Positions 1 to 8,927 of a stretch of 64,000 nucleotides of DNA are shown piece after piece. The notes below the pieces were generated by a model, which saw only the letters and a program-made list of their open reading frames with translations, searched no databases and was not told where the DNA came from. Made by a program: the position numbers and the translations under genes. The stretch comes from JAOTVV01 sp041602035 (lineage in GTDB: Bacteria; Gemmatimonadota; Gemmatimonadetes; Gemmatimonadales; GWC2-71-9). The stretch covers positions 88,576 through 152,575 of the forward strand of contig JBFIHA010000008.1 in assembly GCA_041602035.1 (NCBI GenBank), read 5' to 3'. Every line of letters begins with the position of its first letter. The stretch's first letter is position 1.

Positions 1-59
1 ACGGTGTCTTCGACACGCTCAAGGCGGTCGCCAAGATGGTGCTCCGAACGTTGAGTTGA
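1..59 (+). CDS. C-terminal end of an unidentified protein (partial)
   Basis: The window opens inside a plus-strand reading frame that runs from base 3 to a TGA at 57-59 and encodes about 18 residues ending KMVLRTLS. It stops 10 bases before the GTG of pgsA, so it is probably the preceding gene of the same operon. The tail is too short to assign a family, and it is called coding only because it is open, ends cleanly and abuts pgsA. Confidence 0.4.
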   Translation, partial: GVFDTLKAVAKMVLRTLS

Positions 60-69
60 GGGGTCCGCC

Positions 70-738
70 GTGATTTGGACCCTGCCCAACATCCTCACCG
101 TTGCGCGCATCGCGCTGGCACCGGTCGTCGCCCTCCTACCGTTCATCCGGGGGTACCTGCCCAAGCTCATCGCCTTTGTCGTGTTTCTCGCGGCGGCGAT
201 CAGCGACATCTACGACGGGCGCTTGGCGCGCGAGCGCGGTGAGATCACGGATCTCGGCAAGCTCCTCGACCCGCTCGCCGACAAGCTGCTCCTTGTGGCG
301 ACCCTGATCCCGATCTACTGGATCACCCGCTATCCCATGCGGCAGTACGAGATTCCCTGGTGGGGCAACCTACCCCTGTGGGTGGCGCTGCTCCTGATCG
401 GTCGAGAAGTCGTGATGACCGTGTTCCGGCAGGTCGCCAAGCGCCGCGGCGTCGTGATTGCGGCCGCCCAGGCCGGGAAGATCAAGACGATCGTCCAAGA
501 CGTGTTCATCGGCGCCACGATCCTCTGGTTTGCGTGGAAGGACATGCGCGTCGCGTTCGGATGGCAGGGCGGGTGGCTTGGCTCTTTCTGGGAGCAGTTC
601 CACGGGGCCGTGGTGTCCATTACGCTCGGAGGCGCGGTCCTGCTCACCGCCTACTCGCTCGTGTTCTACGTGTATCGCTATCGAAAGCTGTTCCGCGGAA
701 CGTCGGGTGCGCAGCGCACGTCACACGATGGAGCTTGA
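70..738 (+). CDS. pgsA: CDP-diacylglycerol--glycerol-3-phosphate 3-phosphatidyltransferase
   Basis: This is an integral membrane enzyme of phospholipid synthesis that makes phosphatidylglycerol phosphate from CDP-diacylglycerol and glycerol 3-phosphate. The 222-residue product carries the complete CDP-alcohol phosphotransferase signature D46-x2-D49-G50-x2-A53-R54-x8-G63-x3-D67-x3-D71, with all metal-binding aspartates present, and several hydrophobic helices. Length fits PgsA; the same superfamily includes PssA and CLS, but the N-terminal start (WTLPNILTVAR) is typical of PgsA. The start is GTG at 70. The 3' end overlaps cinA by 11 bases, the pgsA-cinA order found in many bacteria, so the two are probably co-transcribed. 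Confidence 0.95.
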   Translation: MIWTLPNILTVARIALAPVVALLPFIRGYLPKLIAFVVFLAAAISDIYDGRLARERGEITDLGKLLDPLADKLLLVATLIPIYWITRYPMRQYEIPWWGNLPLWVALLLIGREVVMTVFRQVAKRRGVVIAAAQAGKIKTIVQDVFIGATILWFAWKDMRVAFGWQGGWLGSFWEQFHGAVVSITLGGAVLLTAYSLVFYVYRYRKLFRGTSGAQRTSHDGA

Positions 739-1984
739 GATCGTCACGGTCGGCTCGGAGCTCCTCCTCGGTTTCACCCTCGACAGCAACGCCGCAGACA
801 TCGCCCGAGCCCTCGCGGCCGCTGGCGCCCGCGTGACCCGACGCGTGACGGTCGGGGACGACGAGCGGGCCATCCGCGATGCCGTGGCGGGCAGCTTGCG
901 CCGCACGAAGCTCGTGGTGGTGACCGGCGGCCTGGGGCCCACGAACGACGACGTCACCAAGATGGCGGTGGCGAAGCTGTTTGGGGCGCCGCTCGAGGTG
1001 GACCGGGCGTATCTGGACGACCTCAAGCGCCGCTTCGCCCGCCTCGGGCGGGGCCCCATGCCCCAAAGCAACCGCTCGCAAGCGGAGGTCCCCCGTGGCG
1101 CCACCAAGATCCCAAACCCCCGCGGTACGGCCCCGGGCCTGGTGCTGCAGGGTCCGTTAGGCACGGTGGTCCTGTTGCCCGGGGTTCCCGGCGAGATGCG
1201 GCAGATGCTCACAAACCACGTCGTGCCCTTCATCGCGGCACGTCTGGCTCAGGAAGGCCACGCCGGGATACCGATGCAGAGCCAGACGCTCCGCACGACC
1301 GGCGTCACGGAATCGGGCCTGGCTGACGTGTTGGCGGGTGCGGCGGGGCGGCTCGGCGCGGTCAGCGTAGCCTACCTTCCGGGATGGGAGGGGGTGGATC
1401 TTCGGCTCACGACCTGGGCGGCCAGTGGAGCGCCTGGGAGCGAACCGCTGGCGCAGGCCGCCGCGGTGCTCCGAGAAGCCCTTGGAGACCGCTACTATGG
1501 CGCAGACGAGACCGATCTCGCCGGCGTGGTGCTGGAGAACCTGCACGCGCGTGGCTGGCGCCTGGCCGTGGCGGAATCGTGCACCGGGGGCATGGTCGGG
1601 TCCCGACTGACCGCGATCCCAGGGGCTTCGAACGTGTTCCTTGGTGGCATCGTGGCCTACGCCGACCAGTCGAAGGTCCGGGATTTGGAGGTCCCGGTCC
1701 GCGTGCTGAGCGCCGAAGGGGCGGTCAGCGAGTCCGTGGCTGCGGCGATGGCGAAGGGTGTCGCGGAGCGGTTCCACGCCGAGGCGTCGATTGCTCTCAC
1801 CGGCGTCGCCGGTCCCGGAGGAGGAACCACGGCCAAGCCGGTCGGCACGGTGGTCATCGCGGCCCAGATCCCCGGGCGGTCGGTGGTGCGCACGCTGTGG
1901 GTCCCGGGGTCGCGCCAGGAAGTTCGACTCCGCAGTTCGCAGGCGGCGCTCGACGTCCTTCGGCGACTGCTCGCAGGCCCCTAG
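728..1984 (+). CDS. cinA: CinA: competence/damage-inducible protein, nicotinamide-nucleotide amidase
   Basis: This 418-residue protein has the two CinA domains. The N-terminal MoaB/MogA-like domain (COG1058) carries TGGLGPTNDDVTK at about 66-78. The C-terminal PncC-type NMN deamidase domain starts near residue 281 with AESCTGG and later has TGVAGPGGG. The deamidase domain recycles nicotinamide mononucleotide formed by NAD-consuming enzymes such as DNA ligase; the N-terminal domain has ADP-ribose pyrophosphatase activity in studied homologues. The frame stays open upstream of 728, but the ATG at 728 gives the canonical MELEIVTVGSELLLG start and an 11-base overlap with pgsA, so it was chosen. 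A likely promoter and then grpE follow. Confidence 0.95.
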   Translation: MELEIVTVGSELLLGFTLDSNAADIARALAAAGARVTRRVTVGDDERAIRDAVAGSLRRTKLVVVTGGLGPTNDDVTKMAVAKLFGAPLEVDRAYLDDLKRRFARLGRGPMPQSNRSQAEVPRGATKIPNPRGTAPGLVLQGPLGTVVLLPGVPGEMRQMLTNHVVPFIAARLAQEGHAGIPMQSQTLRTTGVTESGLADVLAGAAGRLGAVSVAYLPGWEGVDLRLTTWAASGAPGSEPLAQAAAVLREALGDRYYGADETDLAGVVLENLHARGWRLAVAESCTGGMVGSRLTAIPGASNVFLGGIVAYADQSKVRDLEVPVRVLSAEGAVSESVAAAMAKGVAERFHAEASIALTGVAGPGGGTTAKPVGTVVIAAQIPGRSVVRTLWVPGSRQEVRLRSSQAALDVLRRLLAGP

Positions 1985-2010
1985 ACCCGATGTCGGAATG
2001 GCAGAAGCGC

Positions 2011-2041
2011 TTGGTACAGTTCTTGTCACCATTGCTATAAT
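2011..2041 (+). promoter_or_regulatory. Candidate sigma-70-type promoter upstream of grpE-dnaJ
   Basis: A perfect TATAAT lies at 2036-2041 in a short AT-rich patch between cinA and grpE. The best -35 candidate is TTGGTA at 2011-2016, giving a 19-base spacer, which is long. A closer TTGTCA at 2023-2028 is too near (7 bases). No CIRCE inverted repeat and no obvious heat-shock-sigma motif are present, so the form of heat control is not evident. Confidence 0.45.
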
Positions 2042-2080
2042 TCACAGTTTGGGGACTGCCAGTCATTGATCGAGCGAGGC

Positions 2081-2737
2081 ATGAGCGGAAAACGAAGAAA
2101 GCCAGTGGACCATGATGAGGCGGCGGATCGGAAGGCCGCCGACGAAGCCAGCCCAGCGATGCACGGTGATCCGGGTGTTGCGGACGCAGTGCCCCCCACC
2201 GCGGAGGTGGAAGACGGGATCGGCGCAGCGGAGGCCGCCGAGGTGTCGGAGACGGTGGATCGGCTCACCGCGGAGCGTGACGAACTGAACGATCGCTACC
2301 TGCGCCTGGCCGCCGAATTCGACAACTTCCGCAAGCGCGTCGCCCGTGAGCGCGCGGAGCTCAGACATCGGTCCCAGGCCGAACTCGCCCGCAAACTGCT
2401 CGAGGCTCTCGACGACCTTGGACGGGTCGTGGCACTCGAGACCACCACCACCACGGTTCACGACGTTATCAGCGGCGTGCACTTGGTGGAGCAGAAGCTG
2501 ATGCAGGAACTGGAGCACGCGGGCCTTCAGCGCGTTGGCGCCGAAGGAGAGCCGTTTGATCCGAACGACCACGAGGCCGTGGCGACCCAGCCCGCCGCCG
2601 GCGACGAGGAAGCGGGCACCGTGGGCTCGGTGCTACAACCGGGGTACCGGTTTGGCGAAGTGCTGCTCCGTCCGGCGCGGGTGGTGGTGTGGGTCGAGGG
2701 GGAGCCGCCGGCCGAGGCGTCGACCGCGGGGGTGTAG
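2081..2737 (+). CDS. grpE: GrpE, nucleotide exchange factor for DnaK
   Basis: GrpE releases ADP from DnaK and works with DnaJ in the cytoplasmic Hsp70 cycle. The product is about 218 residues. It has a low-complexity acidic N-terminal tail (to about residue 60), then a long charged helix containing RYLRLAAEFDNFRKRV, the hallmark of GrpE coiled coils, and a C-terminal beta domain with the usual FDPNDHEAV stretch. The ATG at 2081 is chosen; an in-frame TTG at 2066 would add five residues and has a better-placed purine-rich stretch (GGGGA at 2051), so the true start is uncertain. dnaJ begins 9 bases downstream. dnaK and hrcA are not in this window. Confidence 0.94.
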   Translation: MSGKRRKPVDHDEAADRKAADEASPAMHGDPGVADAVPPTAEVEDGIGAAEAAEVSETVDRLTAERDELNDRYLRLAAEFDNFRKRVARERAELRHRSQAELARKLLEALDDLGRVVALETTTTTVHDVISGVHLVEQKLMQELEHAGLQRVGAEGEPFDPNDHEAVATQPAAGDEEAGTVGSVLQPGYRFGEVLLRPARVVVWVEGEPPAEASTAGV

Positions 2738-2746
2738 GGGCGAGCC

Positions 2747-3835
2747 ATGCCGGCCGCTAAAGACTACTACCGCGTGCTGGGGGTCTCCGACAGCGCCTCC
2801 GAGGCCGAGATCAAGAAGGCCTACCGGCGGCTGGCCAAAAAATACCATCCCGATGCCAATCCCGATGACGCGTCCGCCGCCGAACGATTCAAGGAGGTTG
2901 GCGAGGCGTACGGGGTACTGAGTGATCCGGCCCAACGCAAGAAGTACGACACCATGCGGAAGTACGGCGCGTTCGCGCCCGGCGGTGGCGGGTTTGCCCG
3001 CAGGTCGGGCGGTGGGTCCGTGCGAATGGAAGACGTCGATTTTGGCGGGTTTCCCGGATTCGGGGGATTGGGAGATCTCTTTTCGTCCATCTTCGGCAAG
3101 GGCAAACGGGCGGCGGGCGTCGAGCCCATCGAAGTGTCGGCGGAGATCCCGTTTCGTACGGCGGCCCTGGGGGGCAAGGTCCCCGTTACGGTGGCCGTGA
3201 CGGAGGCGTGTCCTGGTTGCGGCGGTACGGGAGCAGCCGCGGGGGCCAAGGTCGACGTGTGTCAGGAGTGCAAGGGGCGGGGCACCGTGACGTTCGGGCA
3301 GGGCGGGTTCGCGGTCACTCGGCCGTGTCCGGCGTGTCGCGGCCGCGGCAAGATCCCGAGCCAGGCGTGCGCTCGATGTACTGGATCGGGCGAAGTGGAT
3401 GTGAATAAGCGGCTCCTCGTGACGGTGGCGCCCGGCACGGATTCCGGCCAGAAGGTGCGTCTCAAGGGGCAGGGACAGCGCAGCCCGGACGGAGGTCCTC
3501 CCGGCGACCTCATCGTCACGTTTCAGGTTGCGCCGGACCGGTTCTTCCGTCGGGAAGGGCTGGCCGTGCACTGTACGGTGCCGATCAACCTTGCCCAGGC
3601 GGCGCTCGGGACCAAGATCAAGGTGCGGACCATCGATGGCCGCCGAGTGGTCCTTACGGTTCCGCCGGGCACGCAGCCGGGACGGCGCTTTCGCATTCGC
3701 GGGCAGGGCATCGCGAAGGGGAGCACCCGGGGGGATCAGATCGTTGAGGTCGCCGTGACGATCCCGGACGATCTCACGCCGGAGCAGGTGCAGGCGCTCC
3801 AGCAGTTTGCCGATTCGGCGGGGCTCAAGTATTGA
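2747..3835 (+). CDS. dnaJ: DnaJ, type I Hsp40 co-chaperone
   Basis: DnaJ delivers unfolded substrates to DnaK and stimulates its ATPase. The 362-residue protein is a complete type I Hsp40. It has an N-terminal J domain with HPD at 34-36, and a Gly/Phe-rich linker at about 77-120. The zinc region carries four CxxCxGxG-type repeats, with cysteine pairs at 155/158, 172/175, 194/197 and 208/211. A C-terminal substrate-binding beta domain follows. The GF linker is interrupted by a short Arg/Met/Asp stretch (about 86-98), a minor variation. It is co-directional with grpE and almost certainly in the same transcript. The stop lies 6 bases from the convergent stop of the next gene. Confidence 0.97.
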   Translation: MPAAKDYYRVLGVSDSASEAEIKKAYRRLAKKYHPDANPDDASAAERFKEVGEAYGVLSDPAQRKKYDTMRKYGAFAPGGGGFARRSGGGSVRMEDVDFGGFPGFGGLGDLFSSIFGKGKRAAGVEPIEVSAEIPFRTAALGGKVPVTVAVTEACPGCGGTGAAAGAKVDVCQECKGRGTVTFGQGGFAVTRPCPACRGRGKIPSQACARCTGSGEVDVNKRLLVTVAPGTDSGQKVRLKGQGQRSPDGGPPGDLIVTFQVAPDRFFRREGLAVHCTVPINLAQAALGTKIKVRTIDGRRVVLTVPPGTQPGRRFRIRGQGIAKGSTRGDQIVEVAVTIPDDLTPEQVQALQQFADSAGLKY

Positions 3836-3841
3836 GCGGCG

Positions 3842-4648
3842 TCACCGCCGAAGCCAGTGGTCCACGCTATCGGGCACGATCTCGCCCAAGCGGGTCGCGA
3901 GGAACGTTGCCGCGGAGCCCGGCTCCGACCACCTGACCACTTCCCCAGTCGTTTGTGAGAGCGTGAAGCAGACGAACCGGCTGCGCGCCCCCCCCTCGCT
4001 TGCCAGCATGTGGATGCGACCCTGCGGGTCCACGGCGAGATCGCTCACGAACACCTCGTCGTGCCACTGCCAGGGGAGTCGCCAGCGGATGTTGCCGTTG
4101 GCGTTGTACAGCGTGATGTAGCGGTCGGGCACGGCGTGGATCACGCCACCCTGGGCCGCCACGAGGAGGCCCGTGCGGGTGGCGGGATCGAACAGGGCGA
4201 AGGTCAGCACGGAATCGCCCTGGATGGCCACGAGGCGGGCGTTCTTGCCCTCCACCACGATTCGTCCGTCGGGGAGGACGGCGAATTGGTGCGGCGCCGT
4301 CGCCAGCGTGTCTACGCGCCGGCGATCGACCACCTCCCACTGGGCGTCGAACGTGACGACCCAGGCCCCGCGATCGTCGACATCTGAGACGTACCACATG
4401 CCCCCAAGTTCCTGGACGTGATGGGGACTCCGGAGGCTTGCCCCACCACGGGTATACACGGCACCGGTTCGGCGGTCGCGGAGACTGATGGCGGATTGTC
4501 CCTGCCGAGTGATCGCCAACACCGAATCGCCGCCGGCCGTCACCGCGCGACCGTCGACGAAGATGAGGTCCCCAGAATCACTCGGCGACCCGCACGCCAT
4601 GGCCAGAGCCGTGACGAGCGGGCCGCCGAGCAGCAGCCTTCGGATCAT
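3842..4648 (-). CDS. Predicted lipoprotein, beta-propeller-like
   Basis: The 268-residue product starts with a short signal peptide and a lipobox (ALAMAC, Cys at about 20), so it is probably an acylated envelope protein. The body has recurring segments such as a ...G.VYTRGGASLRSPH..., VLPDGRIVVEG and VDPQGRIHMLAS pattern, about 40-45 residues apart. This spacing is typical of 6-bladed NHL/TolB-like propellers. No catalytic residues were recognised, so a binding or scaffold role is more likely than an enzymatic one. It lies 6 bases downstream of another lipoprotein gene on the same strand, and the pair may be one transcript. The specific function is unknown. Confidence 0.75.
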   Translation of the reverse strand: MIRRLLLGGPLVTALAMACGSPSDSGDLIFVDGRAVTAGGDSVLAITRQGQSAISLRDRRTGAVYTRGGASLRSPHHVQELGGMWYVSDVDDRGAWVVTFDAQWEVVDRRRVDTLATAPHQFAVLPDGRIVVEGKNARLVAIQGDSVLTFALFDPATRTGLLVAAQGGVIHAVPDRYITLYNANGNIRWRLPWQWHDEVFVSDLAVDPQGRIHMLASEGGARSRFVCFTLSQTTGEVVRWSEPGSAATFLATRLGEIVPDSVDHWLRR

Positions 4649-4654
4649 CGATAC

Positions 4655-5731
4655 TCAGGCTCCGATACTCACCTGGAGCACAAGATACGCAGGAATCAGC
4701 AGGTCGTCGAACCCGTCGATTACCGCACCGATGCCCTCAAACAGCTCGCCGAGCGCCTGGACCTGCTCGGCGGAAAGGGGATTGTCCGCGCCGTCGGTGA
4801 ACACCGGGTTCTCCGGTGTGCCGGAGATCTTTACCACGACGTCGCCACCGTAGACGACCGAGCCCGAAAGGCTTGTGGGTGTGGCCTGGACGGCCATCAC
4901 GACCGAGTTCCCGCCATCATAGACGCTCAGCTCGAAGCTGCCCGTCTCCGACTGCGGATCGAGGCTGGCCGTCACGGTGAGGCCCACGTCCTTCGAGGGC
5001 ACGTCGATGGCGTACGACAGATTAAACCCATCCACCTGCGACCACGTGTGGGAGAGGGAGAAATCGACTCGGGTCGTCCCATCCGACAGGTAGCCGTCAG
5101 CCGAGAACGTCAGGCTGGTGGTGGTGACCACCGCGCTGGCCAAGTATTCCAGGTAGGTGATCCCGTTCACGACCACGATCGCACCCAGGCGATCGGCCGC
5201 CGGCGTGCCCTCGTCGGTCAGGTCGAGACGGCCGACCTGCGTGAGTGGCTCGACCGGCTGATGGAAGATGGGGTCGACCGCGTACAGGTTGATGCGAATA
5301 CCGTTGGGCGGTGCGCCGGTGCTATCCGGAGCGACCTCGTACTTCCCGGTCGTGGTGTTGTAGACCAGCGTCTTGCCCAGCAAGTCGGCCGGGAAGATGA
5401 CTGCCGGTTCGGTCGGGCTCAGGAACGGTGCGATCTGCGTGAGGAGCTGGAAGTTCTCCGGGATGGCCAGACCATTGGCGGCCGGCATGGCCGGCGCGGC
5501 CGGGGCGGCCCCGAAATCGGGCATGGCGGTGGCCAGCACCCCCATGGCCTCGATGGCTGGGTTGCCGTCGAATGGTCCCAGGGCCTCGGCGGCGGCCTGA
5601 TTGGTCTGCACCGCGTCGAAATTGCCGGGCGACGCGGCGTCGCCGCAGGCACTCATGGTGATGGCGGTCACGACGAGCAGCGCGCTGGCGCCTGCGAGCC
5701 GACCATGCTGCGGTTGACGTGTGTTTCGCAT
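4655..5731 (-). CDS. Predicted lipoprotein of unknown function
   Basis: The product is about 358 residues with a basic N-terminus, a hydrophobic segment and a lipobox (TMSAC, then GDAAS), so it is an exported lipoprotein. The mature part is acidic and rich in Ala, Thr and Val. It reads like an extended beta structure, and no known domain was recognised. The ATG at 5731 is preferred over an in-frame ATG 12 bases upstream because GGAG sits 6 bases before it. It is followed 6 bases later by a second lipoprotein gene and is divergent from the deacetylase-like gene, with a 135-base intergenic region that must hold both promoters. No clear -35/-10 pair was seen there. Confidence 0.72.
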   Translation of the reverse strand: MRNTRQPQHGRLAGASALLVVTAITMSACGDAASPGNFDAVQTNQAAAEALGPFDGNPAIEAMGVLATAMPDFGAAPAAPAMPAANGLAIPENFQLLTQIAPFLSPTEPAVIFPADLLGKTLVYNTTTGKYEVAPDSTGAPPNGIRINLYAVDPIFHQPVEPLTQVGRLDLTDEGTPAADRLGAIVVVNGITYLEYLASAVVTTTSLTFSADGYLSDGTTRVDFSLSHTWSQVDGFNLSYAIDVPSKDVGLTVTASLDPQSETGSFELSVYDGGNSVVMAVQATPTSLSGSVVYGGDVVVKISGTPENPVFTDGADNPLSAEQVQALGELFEGIGAVIDGFDDLLIPAYLVLQVSIGA

Positions 5732-5866
5732 GATGAACTCCATTCGTGGTCACTAGGGCGAACGTTGCCGCAGTGTAACCTTTGATCGGAGCGTTTCGCT
5801 GTGATGGGGTTCACGACGGGAGACCGATCCACATCACATCAGCCGGAAGCTCAACGGAGCACGACT

Positions 5867-6769
5867 ATGCGGGTCCACTACACCGATCGCTTCGAGGTGC
5901 CGCTCCCGCCGGGCCACCGCTTTCCCATGCTGAAGTATCGGCTATTGCGGGAGCGGCTACTGGCGGATCGTGTCGTGGAGATCGAGAGTCTCGTGGTCCC
6001 GCCCGCTGCCACCGATGGAGAGTTGATCCGTGTCCACCGTCCGGACTACGTGGCGCGGGTGCGCCAGGGAACCCTGAGCCCAGCCGAAGTGCGACGACTA
6101 GGGTTTCCCTGGTCGCCCGGGCTCGTGGAGCGATCGTGCCGGTCGGTCGGCGGTACCCTGAGCGCGTGTCGAGCGGCCCTGGCCGATGGGGTGGCCGTGA
6201 CCCTCGCTGGGGGGACGCATCACGCCTACCCCGATCGCGGCGAGGGGTACTGCGTCTTCAATGACGTCGCGGTGGCGATCCGCGTGCTCCAGGCCGAAGG
6301 ACGAATCGGTCCGGTCCTCGTGATCGACTTGGACGTGCACCAAGGCAATGGAACGGCGGCGATCTTCCGGGAGGACCCGAGCGTGGTCATGCTGGACCTC
6401 TATGCCGTGGGCAACTACCCCTTTGCCAAGGAAGACGGTCGCCACGCGATTCCCCTCCCCGATGGCATGCCCGATGACGAGTACCTGCCGGTGTTGGAGG
6501 CAGCGCTGCGCGACGTACTACCGGCGGCTCGAGGGGATCTGGTTGTGTATGTGGCCGGGGCCGATCCGTACATCGACGATCAGTTGGGTCGCCTGGCGCT
6601 CAGCAAGGAGGGCCTCGCGGATCGGGATCGGCTGGTGTTCGACGCCTGCCGCTCGGCAGGCCTCCCCGTGGCCGTGACCATGGGCGGGGGATACGCGCGG
6701 CAGGTGGCTGACACGGTCGAGATCCACGCCACCACGGTGCGGCTGGCGCCACGGGTCGTGGCGGGTTAG
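5867..6769 (+). CDS. Histone-deacetylase-superfamily hydrolase (acetylpolyamine amidohydrolase/AcuC-like)
   Basis: This 300-residue cytoplasmic protein is a zinc-dependent deacylase of the arginase/HDAC fold. The visible catalytic set is the tandem His pair H118-H119 (GGTHHA), the metal ligands D156 and H158 (IDLDVHQGNGT) and D233 (GADPY), and a final GGGY. All key residues are intact. Bacterial relatives act on acetyl-polyamines, acetoin-related targets or acyl-lysine; the substrate cannot be told from sequence. The frame is open upstream, but the ATG at 5867 has GGAG 7 bases before it and gives the family's usual N-terminus. The stop overlaps the convergent stop of the antiporter gene by 4 bases. 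Confidence 0.9.
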   Translation: MRVHYTDRFEVPLPPGHRFPMLKYRLLRERLLADRVVEIESLVVPPAATDGELIRVHRPDYVARVRQGTLSPAEVRRLGFPWSPGLVERSCRSVGGTLSACRAALADGVAVTLAGGTHHAYPDRGEGYCVFNDVAVAIRVLQAEGRIGPVLVIDLDVHQGNGTAAIFREDPSVVMLDLYAVGNYPFAKEDGRHAIPLPDGMPDDEYLPVLEAALRDVLPAARGDLVVYVAGADPYIDDQLGRLALSKEGLADRDRLVFDACRSAGLPVAVTMGGGYARQVADTVEIHATTVRLAPRVVAG

Positions 6770-8802
6770 GTGGGGGTGACGGGGACCGCGGGGCTCGCCG
6801 GGGTGCTCCCGTCCGCGGGCTCCGGCGCTGGCGCCCTGAACAGGCGAATCGCTTGATCGAGCGCATCGACCGTTCCCACTAGTACGACGGTGTCCCCCGT
6901 CCCGAACTGGAATTCGGGATCCGGAAGGTGATACGTCTCACGATCGCGGATCACGGCGATGACCGTCGCGCCCGTCGCGCGCCGCAGGCTCAGGCTCACC
7001 GGGTTCTCGCCGACGGCCGGCGCCCCCTCCTCCACCATCACGGTCTCTACATTCACCTTCACGCCGAGATGCTGCAGCGCATCCAGTCGCAGGTCGGGAA
7101 GTGCCTGCCCACGAAACATCTCGTACTGCTCTCCGCGTACGGCGTGCACCTCGCGCTCGATCACATTGGCCGGAATGCCGAGCAACCTGAGCACCCGACT
7201 GAAGATCTCGATGGCCGTCTCGAACTCCTCGGGAATCACTTGGTTCGCCCCGAGCCGCAGCAGTTCTTCGATCTCGGTCACGAACCGGGTGCGGACGATG
7301 ATGCTCACGTCTGAGCTGAGCTGTCGAGCCACCGCGACCCCACGGCGTGTATCCGCCGATGCGCCGATGGCAAAGACGAGGGCGCGCGCCCGGCCGATCC
7401 CCACGTGCTCCAGCACGTCGCGCCTCGTTCCGTCGCCGAAGAAGATCGGCTGGCGGTCGAGCCGGGCCTGCCGGACCAACTGCCCGTTCTGCTCGAGAAT
7501 CACGTAAGGAAGCTCCGCCGCCTTGAGCACGCGGGCCAGGTTGCGTCCGATCAGGCCGTATCCGACAATGATGACGTGATCGCGGAGAACCGAAACAGCC
7601 TGATACTCGTGGGTCGTGAGCTGGAAGGCGGGTTGCCGGGTCCAGCGACACACGCGTTCGGCGATGGCCGGCGCACCGGCGATGAGGAACGGCGTCGCCA
7701 ACATGGAGAGCACGGAGATTGCCAGGAAGACCTGATACACGTCGTCCGAAAGCAGTCCCACGGCGCTCCCGACGACCGCGAGGATGAAGGAGAACTCCCC
7801 GACCTGCGCCAGCCCGATGCCGCTCACGATGCTGACTTGGAGCGACCGGCCCAGGGTCCGCGCCGCGGTGGCGCCCATGAACGCTTTGAGCGCCACAACT
7901 CCCACGGTGAGCAGCAGGACGAACGCCGCGTTGTCGGCAATGAAACGCAGGTCCACCAACATGCCGACGGAGATGAAGAAAATCCCGGTGAACGTATCGC
8001 GGAAGGGGAGCACGTCGGACAGTGCTTGGAGTCCGTAGTCCGACTCGCTGACTACGAGGCCGGCAATGAACGCGCCGAGCGCCAATGACAGCCCGAACGT
8101 TGCGGTCACGTAGGCCGCGCCGAGGCCGAAGAACATGATGCCCAGCGTGAACACCTCACGGTTTTGAACCCCAACCAGCTTCTCCAGCACCCACGGGACG
8201 ACATAGCGGCCGCCCGCCACGAGCACGCCGACGACCAGCAGGCTGACGAGCGTCGCGCGCAGCACCGCAGTGATCCCCTCGTCCGCGCCGCCTAGCAATG
8301 GGGTCAACAACATCAGGGGGACGACGCAAAGATCCTGAAACAGCAGGATTGCGACCACCACGCGGCCATGCGGCATGTCGAGCTCGCTCCGATCGGCGTA
8401 CAGCTTGAGCACGATGGCGGTGGAGCTCAGGGCGATGAGCATGCCGAAGAACACCGCGTGCTCCACCGCGAGACCGATCCCCATCGCCAGTAGCCCGCCG
8501 AGGAGTGCCGTACCCGCCAGCTGCACGCTCCCGCCCTGCACGACAGCGCGTCCCAAGCGGATGATCCGCGAGAGGGATAGTTCCAGTCCGATCGTAAAGA
8601 GCAGGAGCACCACTCCGAGCTCCGCCAAGCCGGCGACCTCGTCGGGATGCTGGATCAAGCCCAAGGCGTGGGGTCCGATGGCCAACCCGGTGAGCAGGAA
8701 TCCCACCACGGTGGGGATGTGAAACCGTTGGGCCGCGGCGACGACGGGGATCGCGACCGCTACCAGGATGACGAGGTCTCGGAGCAAGTCGAGTGCGTGC
8801 AT
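6766..8802 (-). CDS. CPA2-family monovalent cation:proton antiporter with TrkA-N and TrkA-C domains
   Basis: The 678-residue protein has three parts. An N-terminal membrane domain has about 12 helices (residues 5-385) of the Na+/H+ exchanger/KefB type. An RCK/TrkA-N Rossmann domain begins near 410 with HVIIVGYGLIGRNLARVLK, the NAD-binding glycine motif. A TrkA-C domain lies at about 570-655. This is the KefB/KefC/YbaL layout: a potassium or sodium efflux antiporter gated by nucleotide binding. KefB and KefC are also gated by glutathione adducts, but no ancillary KefF/KefG gene is adjacent, so thiol control is not supported. It is divergent from the YjbQ-family gene. Confidence 0.9.
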   Translation of the reverse strand: MHALDLLRDLVILVAVAIPVVAAAQRFHIPTVVGFLLTGLAIGPHALGLIQHPDEVAGLAELGVVLLLFTIGLELSLSRIIRLGRAVVQGGSVQLAGTALLGGLLAMGIGLAVEHAVFFGMLIALSSTAIVLKLYADRSELDMPHGRVVVAILLFQDLCVVPLMLLTPLLGGADEGITAVLRATLVSLLVVGVLVAGGRYVVPWVLEKLVGVQNREVFTLGIMFFGLGAAYVTATFGLSLALGAFIAGLVVSESDYGLQALSDVLPFRDTFTGIFFISVGMLVDLRFIADNAAFVLLLTVGVVALKAFMGATAARTLGRSLQVSIVSGIGLAQVGEFSFILAVVGSAVGLLSDDVYQVFLAISVLSMLATPFLIAGAPAIAERVCRWTRQPAFQLTTHEYQAVSVLRDHVIIVGYGLIGRNLARVLKAAELPYVILEQNGQLVRQARLDRQPIFFGDGTRRDVLEHVGIGRARALVFAIGASADTRRGVAVARQLSSDVSIIVRTRFVTEIEELLRLGANQVIPEEFETAIEIFSRVLRLLGIPANVIEREVHAVRGEQYEMFRGQALPDLRLDALQHLGVKVNVETVMVEEGAPAVGENPVSLSLRRATGATVIAVIRDRETYHLPDPEFQFGTGDTVVLVGTVDALDQAIRLFRAPAPEPADGSTPASPAVPVTPT

Positions 8803-8927
8803 GCGCGAAGTATAGAGGGGACCGATCGGGGCACCAGTACCCCGGTCTACCGCAGATGCGAGGACGCGCTTATTTCCTCATGGGCGACGCAGCCCAGGAC
8901 TGGTCGGGATCCTGACGGGAGGACGTC

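Noticed and set aside
1985..2080. CIRCE-type heat-shock operator before grpE
   Set aside because: No TTAGCACTC inverted repeat is present between cinA and grpE, only the TATAAT-type promoter candidate.
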